Below, piece by piece: positions 34,801 to 42,593 of a stretch of 64,000 nucleotides of DNA. The notes under the pieces were generated by a model, which was given only the letters and a program-made list of their open reading frames with translations, ran no database searches and was not told the origin of the DNA. The DNA lies in contig NZ_WHOB01000069.1 of NCBI RefSeq assembly GCF_013141775.1, positions 124,001 to 188,000 of the forward strand. The letters are read 5' to 3'. Numbering within the stretch: the stretch's first letter is position 1; the number at the start of each line of letters is the position of its first letter. A program made the position numbers and the translations under genes. This DNA comes from Paenibacillus phytohabitans. GTDB lineage: Bacteria; Bacillota; Bacilli; Paenibacillales; Paenibacillaceae.

Positions 34801-35388
34801 GAAGAGTATCAGCGGGTGCATGAACGCTATACCTTCCTCAGCGGACAGAAAGATGATCTGGTCGAAGCCAAAACTACGCTGTATCATGTCATTCATGAGA
34901 TGGAAGAGGAAATGTCCAAACGCTTCAAGCAGACCTTTGATGCTATCCGCCGTGAATTCGGCACGGTATTCTCAAAGCTGTTCGGTGGTGGACGGGCAGA
35001 CCTGATGTTGCTTGATCCGGAGCATATGCTGGATACGGGGATTGATATTGTTGCTCAGCCTCCGGGCAAAAAACTGCAGAACCTGCAGCTTCTGTCCGGC
35101 GGGGAACGCGCATTGACCGCTATGGCGCTGCTGTTCGCGATCCTTCAGGTTAAGCCGGTACCGTTCTGCGTACTGGATGAAGTGGAAGCGGCGCTGGATG
35201 AAGCCAATGTCGTGCGCTTCGCCCAATATCTGCGCGAGTTCTCGGAGCAGACGCAGTTTATCGTAGTCACCCACCGCAAAGGAACGATGGAGGAAGCCGA
35301 TGTTCTCTATGGCGTGACCATGGAAGAAGGCGGCGTATCCAAGCTCGTATCGGTGCGGCTGGAGGATGAAGAGGCGGAAATTGCCTGA
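31819..35388 (+). CDS. smc: Chromosome condensation ATPase SMC
   Basis: A 1189-residue SMC protein, the core of the ScpAB-SMC condensin. The head has Walker A GPNGSGKSNISD near the N-terminus and, at the C-terminus, signature LLSGGERALTAMALL and Walker B FCVLDEVEAALDEANV. Two long coiled coils flank a hinge at about residues 515-670 (FDGFMLGVKEVLKGA to VNAGGSMTGG). ATG 31819 follows GAGGTGATAGGCGAG. The length is normal for Bacilli. Confidence 0.97.
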   Translation: MFLKRIELAGFKSFADKTEMEFVRGITAVVGPNGSGKSNISDGIRWVLGEQSAKSLRGGKMEDIIFAGSDARKAVNYGEVSLTLDNEDHVLPLDFSEVTVTRRVHRSGESEYLINKQACRLKDITELFMDTGIGREAYSIIGQGRIEEILSTRSEDRRGIFEEASGIVKYKSRKKDAGRKLDETEQNLLRIHDLISELEDQVGPLKDQSEKAIRYKELREQLKHLEISVYVHQIEGIHTAWQEGNARLELLKDEQLELSTVVSAHDAKLESGRAELRSLEQEVEKLQEQLLHYSEANEKSEGYGELLKERRRNLENNREQLMQTLGSVGERSEGRQRELAELEHKLKQSRQALEELRLQLADEESRLQGVAGGISQSKEEKLKSALLELMNLMAQARNEIRYADQQKESLEKRMSRSQEESGKWTARLEELTSAQSGLKDKIAGLGKEIGLLRGAYITESEQTGKRQKLLEETQSGLRKWEQKREAQVSRHETMKEMQDDFDGFMLGVKEVLKGARKGQLTGVHGAVAELISVPEKLEMAIETAMGASLQHVVMENEAVSRQAIAFLKQRQLGRATFLPLDVIRPRQITGSDRSMVEGAEGFVGIGSELVGFEEKYSSIVGSLLGNVVIAESLEQANRIAAKCQYRYRVVTLEGDVVNAGGSMTGGSQHKKNNSLLSRKRQLDQLFGEIEESEQQIAKLKQGILRLRTEQDKAAQKLEELRHDGDEKRLEEQRVSGDLKQLEQELRHVKEQVEGAGAERSGFENEVRGFEETRKQAEAELARLEKEEKEAHEAIRNAESDRKANETAKEELQGKLTGMKVTEGKLDQEIFSLEEQLRRMRQDAGSQEKELRQSRSLLMTIEQDLEENTREAVKQKEDVNSLRLKKEDTSAKLDLARADRTAISRKLELAEGETKDQRQALKVVEDKLRSTEVAVGRLDVELDNILRKLSDDYELSYELAKQRYPVPEDVPAAQMEVQRLKRSISGLGEVNLGAIEEYQRVHERYTFLSGQKDDLVEAKTTLYHVIHEMEEEMSKRFKQTFDAIRREFGTVFSKLFGGGRADLMLLDPEHMLDTGIDIVAQPPGKKLQNLQLLSGGERALTAMALLFAILQVKPVPFCVLDEVEAALDEANVVRFAQYLREFSEQTQFIVVTHRKGTMEEADVLYGVTMEEGGVSKLVSVRLEDEEAEIA

Positions 35389-35389
35389 T

Positions 35390-35518
35390 AGGCAGATGCT
35401 TGCGAAGCGAGTTTGCTCGAAGCAAAATCAATGATGGTAATGCTCACAAACTTAGGCAGATGCTTACGAAGCGAGTTTGTTCGAAGCCAATCAATGAAGT
35501 TAATGCTCACAAACTTTT
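35390..35518. repeat. Two-unit direct repeat of about 64 bp
   Basis: Copy one 35390-35453 and copy two 35454-35518 share AGGCAGATGCTTRCGAAGCG, then GAGTTTGYTCGAAGC, a variable AATCAATGA part and AATGCTCACAAACTT, with few differences. Each contains a CGAG-TTTG-CTCG-like hairpin. The array fills the smc-ftsY gap, ending at the ftsY ribosome site, so it is transcribed as leader. Confidence 0.85.
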
Positions 35519-35530
35519 AGGAGGAACAAT

Positions 35531-36529
35531 ATGAGCTTTTTTAAGAAACTGAAAGAAAGCATCTCCGGCAAAACGGAAAGTGTAACGAAACAATTCCGCG
35601 ACGGCCTGGAGAAGACCCGCAAGGGCTTCGTTGAGAAGGTCTCTGATCTGATCATCCGCCGCAAAAAGATAGATGAAGAATTCTATGAAGAGCTGGAGGA
35701 GATTCTGATCGGTGCCGATGTTGGCGTCAATACAGTAATGAATCTGGTAGAAGAGCTTCGCGTCGAAGTGAAGCAGAAGCGGATCGAGGATGCTGCAGAG
35801 CTGCAGCCGATTCTCTCCCGCAAGCTGATGGAGCTGCTGCGCGGAGATGACGATAACAGTCTGAACGAGAATCCGGACGGCATTACAGTGATTCTGTTCG
35901 TCGGCGTGAACGGGGTCGGTAAGACTACAACGATCGGCAAGCTGGCGCACCGTTATAAGCAGGAAGGCAAGAAAGTACTGCTGGCGGCAGGCGATACTTT
36001 CCGTGCGGGGGCAATTGAACAGCTCGAGGTCTGGGGCCAGCGCGCTGGCGTGGATGTGATCAAGCAGCAGGCAGGTTCTGACCCGGCAGCTGTTATGTTC
36101 GATGCGGTACAGGCTGCCAAGCAGCGTAACGTAGACGTACTGATCTGCGATACCGCCGGCAGACTGCAGAACAAGAGCAATCTGATGGAAGAGCTGAACA
36201 AAATCTTCCGGGTCATTCAGCGCGAAATACCGAGTGCCCCGCATGAGGTACTGATGGTGCTGGATGCAACGACCGGCCAGAATGCACTGAGCCAGGCCAA
36301 GCTGTTTGGAGAGAAGAGCGGCGTGACCGGGCTGGTGCTGACCAAGCTGGACGGCACCGCGAAGGGCGGAATTGTAGTAGCCATCCGCCAGGAGATGAAT
36401 CTCCCGGTGAAGCTGGTGGGTCTGGGCGAGAAGATGGAAGACCTCCAGCCGTTTGATTCCGACCAGTTCGTGCATGCCCTGTTCGCAGGCATGATCTCCG
36501 AAGAGGAAGAGACCGAAGGACAAGCGTAA
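35531..36529 (+). CDS. ftsY: Signal recognition particle receptor FtsY
   Basis: A 332-residue SRP GTPase for co-translational membrane targeting. A short basic N-terminal helix (MSFFKKLKESISGKTESVTK) replaces the long acidic domain of E. coli. NG domain motifs: GVNGVGKTTTIGKLA, DTFRAGAIEQL, CDTAGRLQNKS, TKLDGTAKGG and GLGEKMEDLQPF. ATG 35531 follows TAGGAGG. In B. subtilis the next genes are ylxM-ffh; here a terminator and repeats follow. Confidence 0.97.
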   Translation: MSFFKKLKESISGKTESVTKQFRDGLEKTRKGFVEKVSDLIIRRKKIDEEFYEELEEILIGADVGVNTVMNLVEELRVEVKQKRIEDAAELQPILSRKLMELLRGDDDNSLNENPDGITVILFVGVNGVGKTTTIGKLAHRYKQEGKKVLLAAGDTFRAGAIEQLEVWGQRAGVDVIKQQAGSDPAAVMFDAVQAAKQRNVDVLICDTAGRLQNKSNLMEELNKIFRVIQREIPSAPHEVLMVLDATTGQNALSQAKLFGEKSGVTGLVLTKLDGTAKGGIVVAIRQEMNLPVKLVGLGEKMEDLQPFDSDQFVHALFAGMISEEEETEGQA

Positions 36530-36576
36530 TATCCGGGTCTCAACTCCTGCTCCACCAGTATGAACGTAATCTATAA

Positions 36577-36610
36577 GGCCTCCAGGGCGAAAATGCCCTG
36601 GGGGCTTTTT
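36577..36610 (+). terminator. Terminator after ftsY
   Basis: GCCTCCAGGGC-GAAAAT-GCCCTGGGGGC followed by five T residues. Confidence 0.92.
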
Positions 36611-36743
36611 GGTTGTATAGGAAATTACGATATTCGTCAGTTGTGGATAAGCTTCTCTGGAAATAGGAGCAGGTCCGTCTGAAGGACGAATGTGTTCTTG
36701 TATCCGGAATTCCACAGAATCCCCGGAAGTCGGAGGCTTGGAA

Positions 36744-37200
36744 AATCAAAGGGATAAATCCCTTTGATTCCGCTGAAAGTGGGAGGCAGGAGGAAATCAA
36801 AGGGATAAATCCCTCTGATTCCGGCGAAAGTGGGCGGTAGGAGGAAATTAAAGGGATAAATCCCTCTGATTCAGCTGAAAGTGAGCGGAGGCGGGAATGA
36901 GGGGCAAAAGTGCCCCTGAATCCGCCAAAAGTGGGCGGCAGGCAGGAATGAGGGGCAAAAGTGCCCCTGAATCCGCCAAAAGTAGGCGGCAGGCAGGAAT
37001 GAGGGGCAAAAGTGCCCCTGAATCCGCCAAAAGTGGCCGGCAGGTAGGAATGAGGGACAAAAGTGCCCCTGAATCCGCCAAAAGTGGGCGGCAGGCAGGA
37101 ATGAGGGGCAAAAGTGCCCCTGAATCCGCCAAAAGTGGGCGACAGGCAAAAATGAAGAGCATTAGTGCACTCGATTTCAACAGATTCTGCCCTGGAAGCA
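36744..37200. repeat. Nine-unit, 51-bp tandem array with palindromic cores
   Basis: Units begin near 36744, 36795, 36846, 36896, 36947, 36998, 37049, 37100 and 37151, that is every 51 bp with one 50-bp step. Two subfamilies exist: three left units with core AAAGGGATAAATCCCTTT-like, and five right units with core GGGGCAAAAGTGCCCC; the last is degenerate. All share GAATCCGCC-AAAAGTGGGCGG after the core, itself a second inverted repeat. Because 51 is a multiple of three, open frames with 17-residue repeats arise on both strands; I regard them as non-coding. Confidence 0.93.
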
Positions 37201-37341
37201 ATCAGAATAGAGCAATGTGAGATGGCTTAAAATCTACATCAGCTGTACAGGCCGCATAGCTCAGGCTGATTCACCCGTTAGGGTGATTTTGTTCGTATGG
37301 GAAACTATAGACTGCATGAATTGTGAAAAAGGCATAGTTGA

Positions 37342-37475
37342 ATCTGGAAATCTGGAAATCTGGAAATCCGGAAATAAGGAAGTTTAGCATACGAAGAACC
37401 AGTTTCATGGGGGAAGTGGAAGTGGAAGTGGAAGTGGAAGTGGAAGTGGAAGGTAAAGGTAAAGGTAAAGGTGAG
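37342..37475. repeat. Two microsatellites
   Basis: Four ATCTGGAA 8-mers (37342-37373, last one ATCCGGAA) and, at 37412-37475, about six GGAAGT hexamers followed by GGTAAA repeats. These tracts are likely length-variable between strains. The short open frame over them (37338-37595) is repeat-derived. Confidence 0.85.
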
Positions 37476-37536
37476 AGTGAAAGTGTAGATGTCAGTGTAA
37501 GGTTAGAGGAAGCTGCAGCTGCAGTCAGTATGAGGA

Positions 37537-37715
37537 GCGGACTGAGAGGAGCTTATTTCCTGAAAAAACCGCTTTTTGATAGTGAAGCGGACTGAGATTC
37601 CGTTATCCTGTTCATTTGAGCTGAAAATGAGGCGTCAGAAGTCATATAAGGGATTCTCAGTCCGAATGCTCCGCAAATCACCGGAATTTGCAAGAATAGC
37701 TGAATTTCAGTCCGC
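37537..37715. repeat. 179-bp four-box dispersed element, copy 1
   Basis: Four copies of a GCGGACTGAGA box: direct at 37537 and 37587, inverted at 37651-37664 and 37705-37715. The second box extends to GCGGACTGAGATTCCGTTA. The same arrangement recurs at 52839-53017 with identical spacing (50 bp between the direct boxes, 77 and 128 bp from the second box to the ends of the inverted ones). Sequence between boxes is mostly different. No open frame. Confidence 0.88.
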
Positions 37716-37756
37716 ATCATAGGTGATGGGCATGAAGCAGCCCCACTCACTTCTTT

Positions 37757-37800
37757 AAGTCATGAAGCGATCGAACCCGCTTTTTTAAGTCATGAAGCGG
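37757..37800. repeat. 30-bp direct repeat pair
   Basis: AAGTCATGAAGCG occurs at 37757 and 37787, each preceded by a T-rich run. The second copy continues into GGCCCGCCCACTTTT. It lies between the four-box element and the 18-bp motif at 37866. Confidence 0.6.
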
Positions 37801-37865
37801 CCCGCCCACTTTTAAATAGAAGGAACGGCTGTTGTTTTACCAAAAACACTATAAAATAACATCAT

Positions 37866-37883
37866 ATGAAAAATTCATAATAG
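37866..37883 (+). repeat. Dispersed 18-bp motif, copy 1
   Basis: ATGAAAAATTCATAATAG. Near-identical copies in the same orientation lie at 51923, 52626, 52724 and 53075. This copy includes the palindrome TATGAA-AAA-TTCATA. It is upstream of the promoter at 38019. Confidence 0.7.
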
Positions 37884-38018
37884 TACTGCTTGTCAGCGCT
37901 CCTGCATACAATTTGATGTATGATTCCCATTAGCACGCCTCCAAGGCACCTTTAAGAGAAAGGAAGCGATTCCAATCATGCGGGATGGTTCATAAACTCC
38001 ATTTTGCTGTTATATATA

Positions 38019-38048
38019 TTGACATGAACATTATCATTTACGTATTAT
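38019..38048 (+). promoter_or_regulatory. SigA promoter for the ATP-grasp operon
   Basis: Perfect TTGACA (38019-38024), 18-bp spacer and TATTAT (38043-38048), about 100 bases before the ATP-grasp gene. Confidence 0.75.
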
Positions 38049-38146
38049 GAAGTTAGTATTTAATATTTTCATGATAAATTCCTAAAAATTAAGCTAATTT
38101 GTCAACAAACTTTACACACCACACTGATCCGAGAGGAGTCGGGCTC

Positions 38147-39610
38147 ATGTCCAAACTAGATCCTTTGCCCGGTGTAGCTCCGTATCCATTGCAGCATTTT
38201 TACGACGAAATGTATGCCGATGAACGGAGTATCCGGCCTCATTACAAGCATGTGAACCGCATGTTTTCCGGGATGAGCCCCGAAGAGCTGCAAGGCAAGC
38301 AGAAGCTGATGCAGCGTCGGATGATGGAAGAAGGCATTACTTTTACACTCTACAACCCGGCACAGGATCAACCGATGGAGCGGACAATTCCCTTCGACAT
38401 GATTCCACGGATCATTCCAAAGGCAGAATGGGAGCGGCTAGAAGCCGGCATTGTGCAGCGGATTACAGCACTTAACCTGTTCATTCATGATATTTACCAT
38501 GAGCAATATATCGTGAAGGACGGGATTGTACCCCGGCGGATGATTATATCCAACTGCTATTTCCGGCCGGAAATGACTGGACTTCGGGTCCCTGGCGGTG
38601 CGTACGTTACTACCTCGGGGATCGACCTGATCCGCCATCATGACGGTGAGTATTATGTGCTTGAAGATAACTTGCGTACGCCTTCCGGCTTCTCCTATCT
38701 ATTCAAAGGCAGATCCCTTATGAACCAGCTCTTTCCCGAATTATCGTTCGCCAGCTCGATCCGCGATGTGGATCACAGTTTGAACCGGTTCCTGTCGGTA
38801 CTGCGTAGCCTTTCCCCTTCACGCACCAAAGATCCGGTGATCGCTCTGCTGACCCCTGGTGAATATAACTCCGCGTATTACGAGCATGCTTTTCTAGCTC
38901 AGCAAATGGGGATCCACCTGGTAGAAGGACGGGATCTGGTAGCCCAGGACCACAAGATCTACCTGAAGGAAATGAATGGCCTGCGCCGCGTGGATGTACT
39001 GTACCGCCGTCTGGATGATGATTTCATCGATCCTTTGGCTTTTCAGCCCAGCTCACTGCTTGGGGTTGCCGGCTTAATGAATGCCTATCGTGCCGGGAAT
39101 ATCGCAATTGCCAATGCACCAGGAACCGGCGTTGCAGATGACAAGGCCATGTATGTGTATGTGCCGGATATGATCCGTTATTATCTCAATGAAGAACCGA
39201 TTCTGGGCAATGTTCCGACATACCTGTTATCCCGGCCGCAGGAGCGGCAGTACGTGCTGGATAATCTGTCCGAAATGGTAGTGAAGGAGACCTCACTCTC
39301 CGGCGGATACGGCATGCTGATCGGAAGCGAGGCGACCAAGCAGGATCTGGTGGATTTCCGGCTTAAGATTCTGGCGGAACCGGAGCGGTATATCGCCCAG
39401 CCCATAATGTCGCTCTCCCGTGCACCGGTATTGTCGGGGGCGTCCATGGCGCCGCGCCATATTGATCTTAGAGCATTCGTGCTAATGGGGGCTGACCGCA
39501 AGCCCCATGTGATTCCAGGCGGTCTTACCCGGGTGGCGATGCGCGAAGGCTCGCTGGTCGTGAACTCATCACAAGGCGGCGGAGTGAAGGACACTTGGGT
39601 AATGGCCTAG
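38147..39610 (+). CDS. Circularly permuted type 2 ATP-grasp protein
   Basis: A 487-residue protein of the DUF404/DUF407 type, predicted to form amide (peptide-like) bonds. It starts MSKLDPLPGVAPYPLQHFYD and has FRPEMTGLRVPGGAYVTTSG, GEYYVLEDNLRTPSGFSYLF (metal/ATP site), PGEYNSAYYEHAFLAQQMG, VKETSLSGGYGMLIG and the C-terminal PGGLTRVAMREGSLVVNSSQ. ATG 38147 with GAGAGGAG eight bases upstream is preferred to 38099. It heads a three-gene operon with alpha-E and transglutaminase-like proteins. The product is unknown. Confidence 0.9.
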   Translation: MSKLDPLPGVAPYPLQHFYDEMYADERSIRPHYKHVNRMFSGMSPEELQGKQKLMQRRMMEEGITFTLYNPAQDQPMERTIPFDMIPRIIPKAEWERLEAGIVQRITALNLFIHDIYHEQYIVKDGIVPRRMIISNCYFRPEMTGLRVPGGAYVTTSGIDLIRHHDGEYYVLEDNLRTPSGFSYLFKGRSLMNQLFPELSFASSIRDVDHSLNRFLSVLRSLSPSRTKDPVIALLTPGEYNSAYYEHAFLAQQMGIHLVEGRDLVAQDHKIYLKEMNGLRRVDVLYRRLDDDFIDPLAFQPSSLLGVAGLMNAYRAGNIAIANAPGTGVADDKAMYVYVPDMIRYYLNEEPILGNVPTYLLSRPQERQYVLDNLSEMVVKETSLSGGYGMLIGSEATKQDLVDFRLKILAEPERYIAQPIMSLSRAPVLSGASMAPRHIDLRAFVLMGADRKPHVIPGGLTRVAMREGSLVVNSSQGGGVKDTWVMA

Positions 39611-39668
39611 CGTAATATGGATTCACCAATAATGCAGCATCAATATGTAAGGTGAAAGGGTGGCTACG

Positions 39669-40622
39669 ATGCTGAATCGCAATGCGGAGGCTTTATTCTG
39701 GATTGGCCGGTATATAGAACGGGCCGAGAATCATGCAAGGCTGATCGATGTGCATTATCATATTCAGCAGGAAGAGGATTTCCAGGCGGAGGGCCATAAG
39801 TGGTCGAGGCTGATTGATGCGCTTGGTGTCCGGAATGAATATCTGCAGCAGTTCGAGAGCTTCGGCGAGCAGGATGTGCTGTCCTTCATTACACTGGATC
39901 TCGGTAATACGAATTCATTATTCTCCTGCGTGCATCAGGCCAGGAACAATCTGCGCACCCTGCGCCAGCATTTGCCCAGTGAGCTGTGGGATATAGCCAA
40001 CAGCTTCAATCTGTGGCTTGGCGAGCAGTCAGTAGCAGATATTATGAACAGCCCCCACCAGTTCTATCAGCAGATCAAAGAACGCGCCGCCATGTTCCTC
40101 GGAGCAGAACAGTCGGTGATGCTTCGCGGCAACGAATGGCATTTCATTGAAAGCGGCCGGTTCCTGGAACGGGCCGAGAATACAACGCGTATTCTTCAGG
40201 CAGTAACGGTATCCTGCAAATCGAAGGACATCAATTCGATCTATACGCAGTTGCAAGCGGTGCTGAAATCGGTGAGCGGGTATCAGGCATTCCGCCGGTA
40301 TTACGCGGATGATATGTCACCGGAGTGCATTTTGGAATTCCTGATTGTAAATCCGCATTTCCCGCGTTCCATAAGATTCTCCTTCCATAAGCTGGAGGAG
40401 CATCTGGCTAAGCTGGAGCTGGATAGCTCCGAGAAGGGCTCGGGACATGAGAAGGTCATCCGCCAGGCGGGGAAGATCAAAGCCGAGCTGGACTATATGG
40501 AGAAGGAAGAAATGTCCGGTGACTTGGTCGAGGATGTTCTGCAGGCCCTGATGTTATCCTGCCAGAAGCTCGGCAAAACGATGGAGGGTGCATTTTTTCG
40601 CCGTGAAGGAGTCTCGGTATGA
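39669..40622 (+). CDS. Alpha-E domain protein (DUF403)
   Basis: A 317-residue all-helical protein with the family start MLNRNAEALFWIGRYIERAE and the second conserved site FIESGRFLERAENTTRIL, two similar RxxERAEN motifs. Alpha-E proteins nearly always accompany the permuted ATP-grasp protein and are thought to be its partner. ATG 39669 is chosen; GTG 39660 is an alternative with AAGGTG upstream. It overlaps the transglutaminase gene by 4 bases (TATGA). Confidence 0.9.
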   Translation: MLNRNAEALFWIGRYIERAENHARLIDVHYHIQQEEDFQAEGHKWSRLIDALGVRNEYLQQFESFGEQDVLSFITLDLGNTNSLFSCVHQARNNLRTLRQHLPSELWDIANSFNLWLGEQSVADIMNSPHQFYQQIKERAAMFLGAEQSVMLRGNEWHFIESGRFLERAENTTRILQAVTVSCKSKDINSIYTQLQAVLKSVSGYQAFRRYYADDMSPECILEFLIVNPHFPRSIRFSFHKLEEHLAKLELDSSEKGSGHEKVIRQAGKIKAELDYMEKEEMSGDLVEDVLQALMLSCQKLGKTMEGAFFRREGVSV

Positions 40623-41485
40623 AGATCCAAATCAATCACACGACAACCTACACTTATTCGGAGCCGGTGACGGACAGTGTCAATGAGGTCAGACTGACGC
40701 CGCGCACCAATTACCGCCAATCCTGTTACCATCATGAGGTGGAGGTGCATCCGCCGGCCAATCTGTTGACCTATGAAGATTTCTTCGGCAACCGCGTCCA
40801 TGCCTATTCAGTGAACAAGCCGCATACCGAGATGGTGATTCATACCAAAGCGACGGTGGTGACGCTTGACAAGGCCCAGGGTGCGGACCTGCCGCATATC
40901 CCGCTGGAGGAGCAGGTAAAGCTGCTTAATGACGAGAAGTTCCAGAACCGGTATGTGGAGTTTATTCTGCCGACAAGGTATACCGAGGTGACACCTGAGC
41001 TGGTGGAGTTTGCTTCACAGCATCCTTTTGAGGAAGCCGAGGATATGTATGAGTGGACCAAGAAGCTCTCCTCAACGATCTATGAACAGTTCACGTATGA
41101 CCCTGAAGCGACCAGCGTAAACACAACGGTCAAAAAAGCGCTGAAGCTCAAACGCGGGGTCTGTCAGGATTATGCGCATCTGATGATTGCCGTCTGCCGC
41201 AGTGTAGGGCTGCCGTCGCGTTACGTGAGCGGGTATCATTTTGTCGGCGATCTGCAGGGAGGCAATGCTAATTTCGAGCAGGCCTCGCATGCCTGGGTAG
41301 AGACCCACATTCCGGGAACGGGCTGGCTGGGCTTCGATCCGACTAATAATGTTGAAGTCAGCTGGCGGTATATCAAGCTTGGACATGGACGGGATTACAA
41401 GGATATTGTTCCGGTCAAAGGCGTCTACCGAGGGGTAGCGGGCACCCTTACTGTTAAAGTGGATGTCCGGCGGCTGGATAATTAA
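40619..41485 (+). CDS. Transglutaminase-like cysteine protease family protein
   Basis: A 288-residue protein. The N-terminal beta domain (INHTTTYTYSEPVTDSVNEV) is the bacterial transglutaminase-like N region. The core has the catalytic triad: Cys182 in LKRGVCQDYAHLMIAVCR, His224 in ASHAWVETHIPG and Asp in GWLGFDPTNN. Such proteins act as peptidases or amide hydrolases. There is no signal peptide. Overlap with the alpha-E gene indicates co-translation and the complete three-gene set suggests a peptide-modifying system. Confidence 0.9.
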   Translation: MKIQINHTTTYTYSEPVTDSVNEVRLTPRTNYRQSCYHHEVEVHPPANLLTYEDFFGNRVHAYSVNKPHTEMVIHTKATVVTLDKAQGADLPHIPLEEQVKLLNDEKFQNRYVEFILPTRYTEVTPELVEFASQHPFEEAEDMYEWTKKLSSTIYEQFTYDPEATSVNTTVKKALKLKRGVCQDYAHLMIAVCRSVGLPSRYVSGYHFVGDLQGGNANFEQASHAWVETHIPGTGWLGFDPTNNVEVSWRYIKLGHGRDYKDIVPVKGVYRGVAGTLTVKVDVRRLDN

Positions 41486-41500
41486 AGACAACAGGCGGGG

Positions 41501-41527
41501 CCTCACAATGGTGGGGTCCTTTCTTAT
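41501..41527 (+). terminator. Probable terminator of the ATP-grasp operon
   Basis: GGGCCTCAC-AATG-GTGGGGTCC, with G-U pairs, followed by TTTCTT. Moderate quality. Confidence 0.55.
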
Positions 41528-41546
41528 TGTGATTGTGTGATTAACC

Positions 41547-41596
41547 TGTGCAAGTTGCACAAGTTTTGTGCAATTTTTGCATAAAATGATTATAAT
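41547..41596 (+). promoter_or_regulatory. Operator palindromes and -10 box before SDR gene
   Basis: TGTGCAAGTTGCACA (41547-41561) is a perfect 7+1+7 palindrome. A second half-matching copy (TGTGCAA-TTTT-TGCA, 41567-41581) follows 20 bp later, just upstream of a perfect TATAAT (41591-41596). A repressor or activator acting on the gene at 41670 is likely. The regulator is not obvious in the window. Confidence 0.55.
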
Positions 41597-41669
41597 CCAG
41601 GCTCAAATGGGTAATCTTGAAACAGAGCCATTCACATGAAGATGGACGATACGGAAGGAGAGTGTACAT

Positions 41670-42479
41670 ATGAGCCCAAATATAGCTAAAAAACAGCGTT
41701 TTCTCGGGAAAACAGCCATAATTACAGGTGCGGGCTCGGGGATCGGCAGAGCGGCTGCGATTCAGATGGCACGCGAAGGTGCGAATGTGGCCTTATTCGA
41801 TCTGGTGAATGAACGTACCTCGATCCTGGAGCAGAAGCTGAACAAGCTGCGCAAAGACTGCGCATTAGCCATTGATGTGGATACTTCGGATGCCGTCCGG
41901 ATGGAAGAAGCGGTGCGCAGGACAGTTGAGCATTTCGGTGGGCTGGATATTGTCTTCGCGAATGCCGGCATTAACGGAGCAGTCGGTCCGATTGAGGAGC
42001 TGAGCCTGAGTGATTGGGAGAAAACCATTTCAGTTAATCTGACCGGTACCTTCCTGACGCTGAAATACAGTATTCCCCACCTGAAGGAAAAAGGCAAAGG
42101 CAGCATCATTATCACCAGCTCGATTAACGGCAACAGCAGATTCGCCAGCTTCGGCTGGTCACCATACAGTACTACCAAGGCAGGCCAAGTGGCGTTTGCG
42201 AAGATGGCCGCACTGGAGCTGGCCAAGTTCAAAATCCGCGTGAATGTCATTTGCCCGGGAGCAATATCCACGAATATCGATGAAAGCACAGAGTTCAATG
42301 AGGATGTGGAATCGATTGTGATTCCGATTGAATTCCCCGAAGGTGCACAGCCGCTCGCAGACGGTCCGGGTAAACCTGAGAATGTGGCTGATCTGGTGGC
42401 GTTCCTGGCCTCGGATGAGTCGATCCACATTACCGGTGCACAGATTGTTATTGATGGAGCGGAGTCATTATTATCTTGA
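41670..42479 (+). CDS. SDR family oxidoreductase
   Basis: A 269-residue classical short-chain dehydrogenase/reductase. Cofactor loop TGAGSGIGRAAAIQ, NAGINGAVGPIEEL, catalytic Ser in IIITSSINGNSRF, YxxxK in SPYSTTKAGQ. Asp after the second strand (VALFDLVNE) suggests NAD rather than NADP preference. ATG 41670 follows AAGGAGAGTGTACAT. The substrate is unknown. It is monocistronic, ended by the terminator at 42505. Confidence 0.9.
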   Translation: MSPNIAKKQRFLGKTAIITGAGSGIGRAAAIQMAREGANVALFDLVNERTSILEQKLNKLRKDCALAIDVDTSDAVRMEEAVRRTVEHFGGLDIVFANAGINGAVGPIEELSLSDWEKTISVNLTGTFLTLKYSIPHLKEKGKGSIIITSSINGNSRFASFGWSPYSTTKAGQVAFAKMAALELAKFKIRVNVICPGAISTNIDESTEFNEDVESIVIPIEFPEGAQPLADGPGKPENVADLVAFLASDESIHITGAQIVIDGAESLLS

Positions 42480-42504
42480 GTAGCTTGTATAAATAGATTG
42501 TAGA

Positions 42505-42551
42505 AAATAACCTTGTCCCAAGATCCGCATGATCTGGACAGGGTTATTTTA
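42505..42551 (+). terminator. Terminator after SDR gene
   Basis: AAATAACC-TTGTCC / GGACAGGGTTATTT stem with T run; the inner part is AGATC-CGCAT-GATCT. Confidence 0.88.
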
Positions 42552-42569
42552 TGCCGGCTTGACGATAAT

Positions 42570-42588
42570 CGAATGATCGTTTATTATA
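42570..42588 (+). promoter_or_regulatory. Putative TetR operator, site 1
   Basis: CGAATGATCGTTTATTATA overlaps a likely -10 (TATTAT) right before the TetR gene. The core AATGATCGTT is one base from the palindrome AACGATCGTT found before the SDR gene at 43238. Confidence 0.6.
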
Positions 42589-42593
42589 GCCTC

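Noticed and set aside
36744..37200. CRISPR array
   Set aside because: The 51-bp units are contiguous with no unique spacers, and no cas genes are near.
36897..37220. Gene for a protein of 17-residue repeats (both strands open)
   Set aside because: The open frames follow from a 51-bp period free of stops; codon use is unnatural and the array continues upstream outside the frame.
37338..37595. 85-residue Glu/Val-rich protein
   Set aside because: Produced by the GGAAGT microsatellite; no ribosome site and no conserved part.
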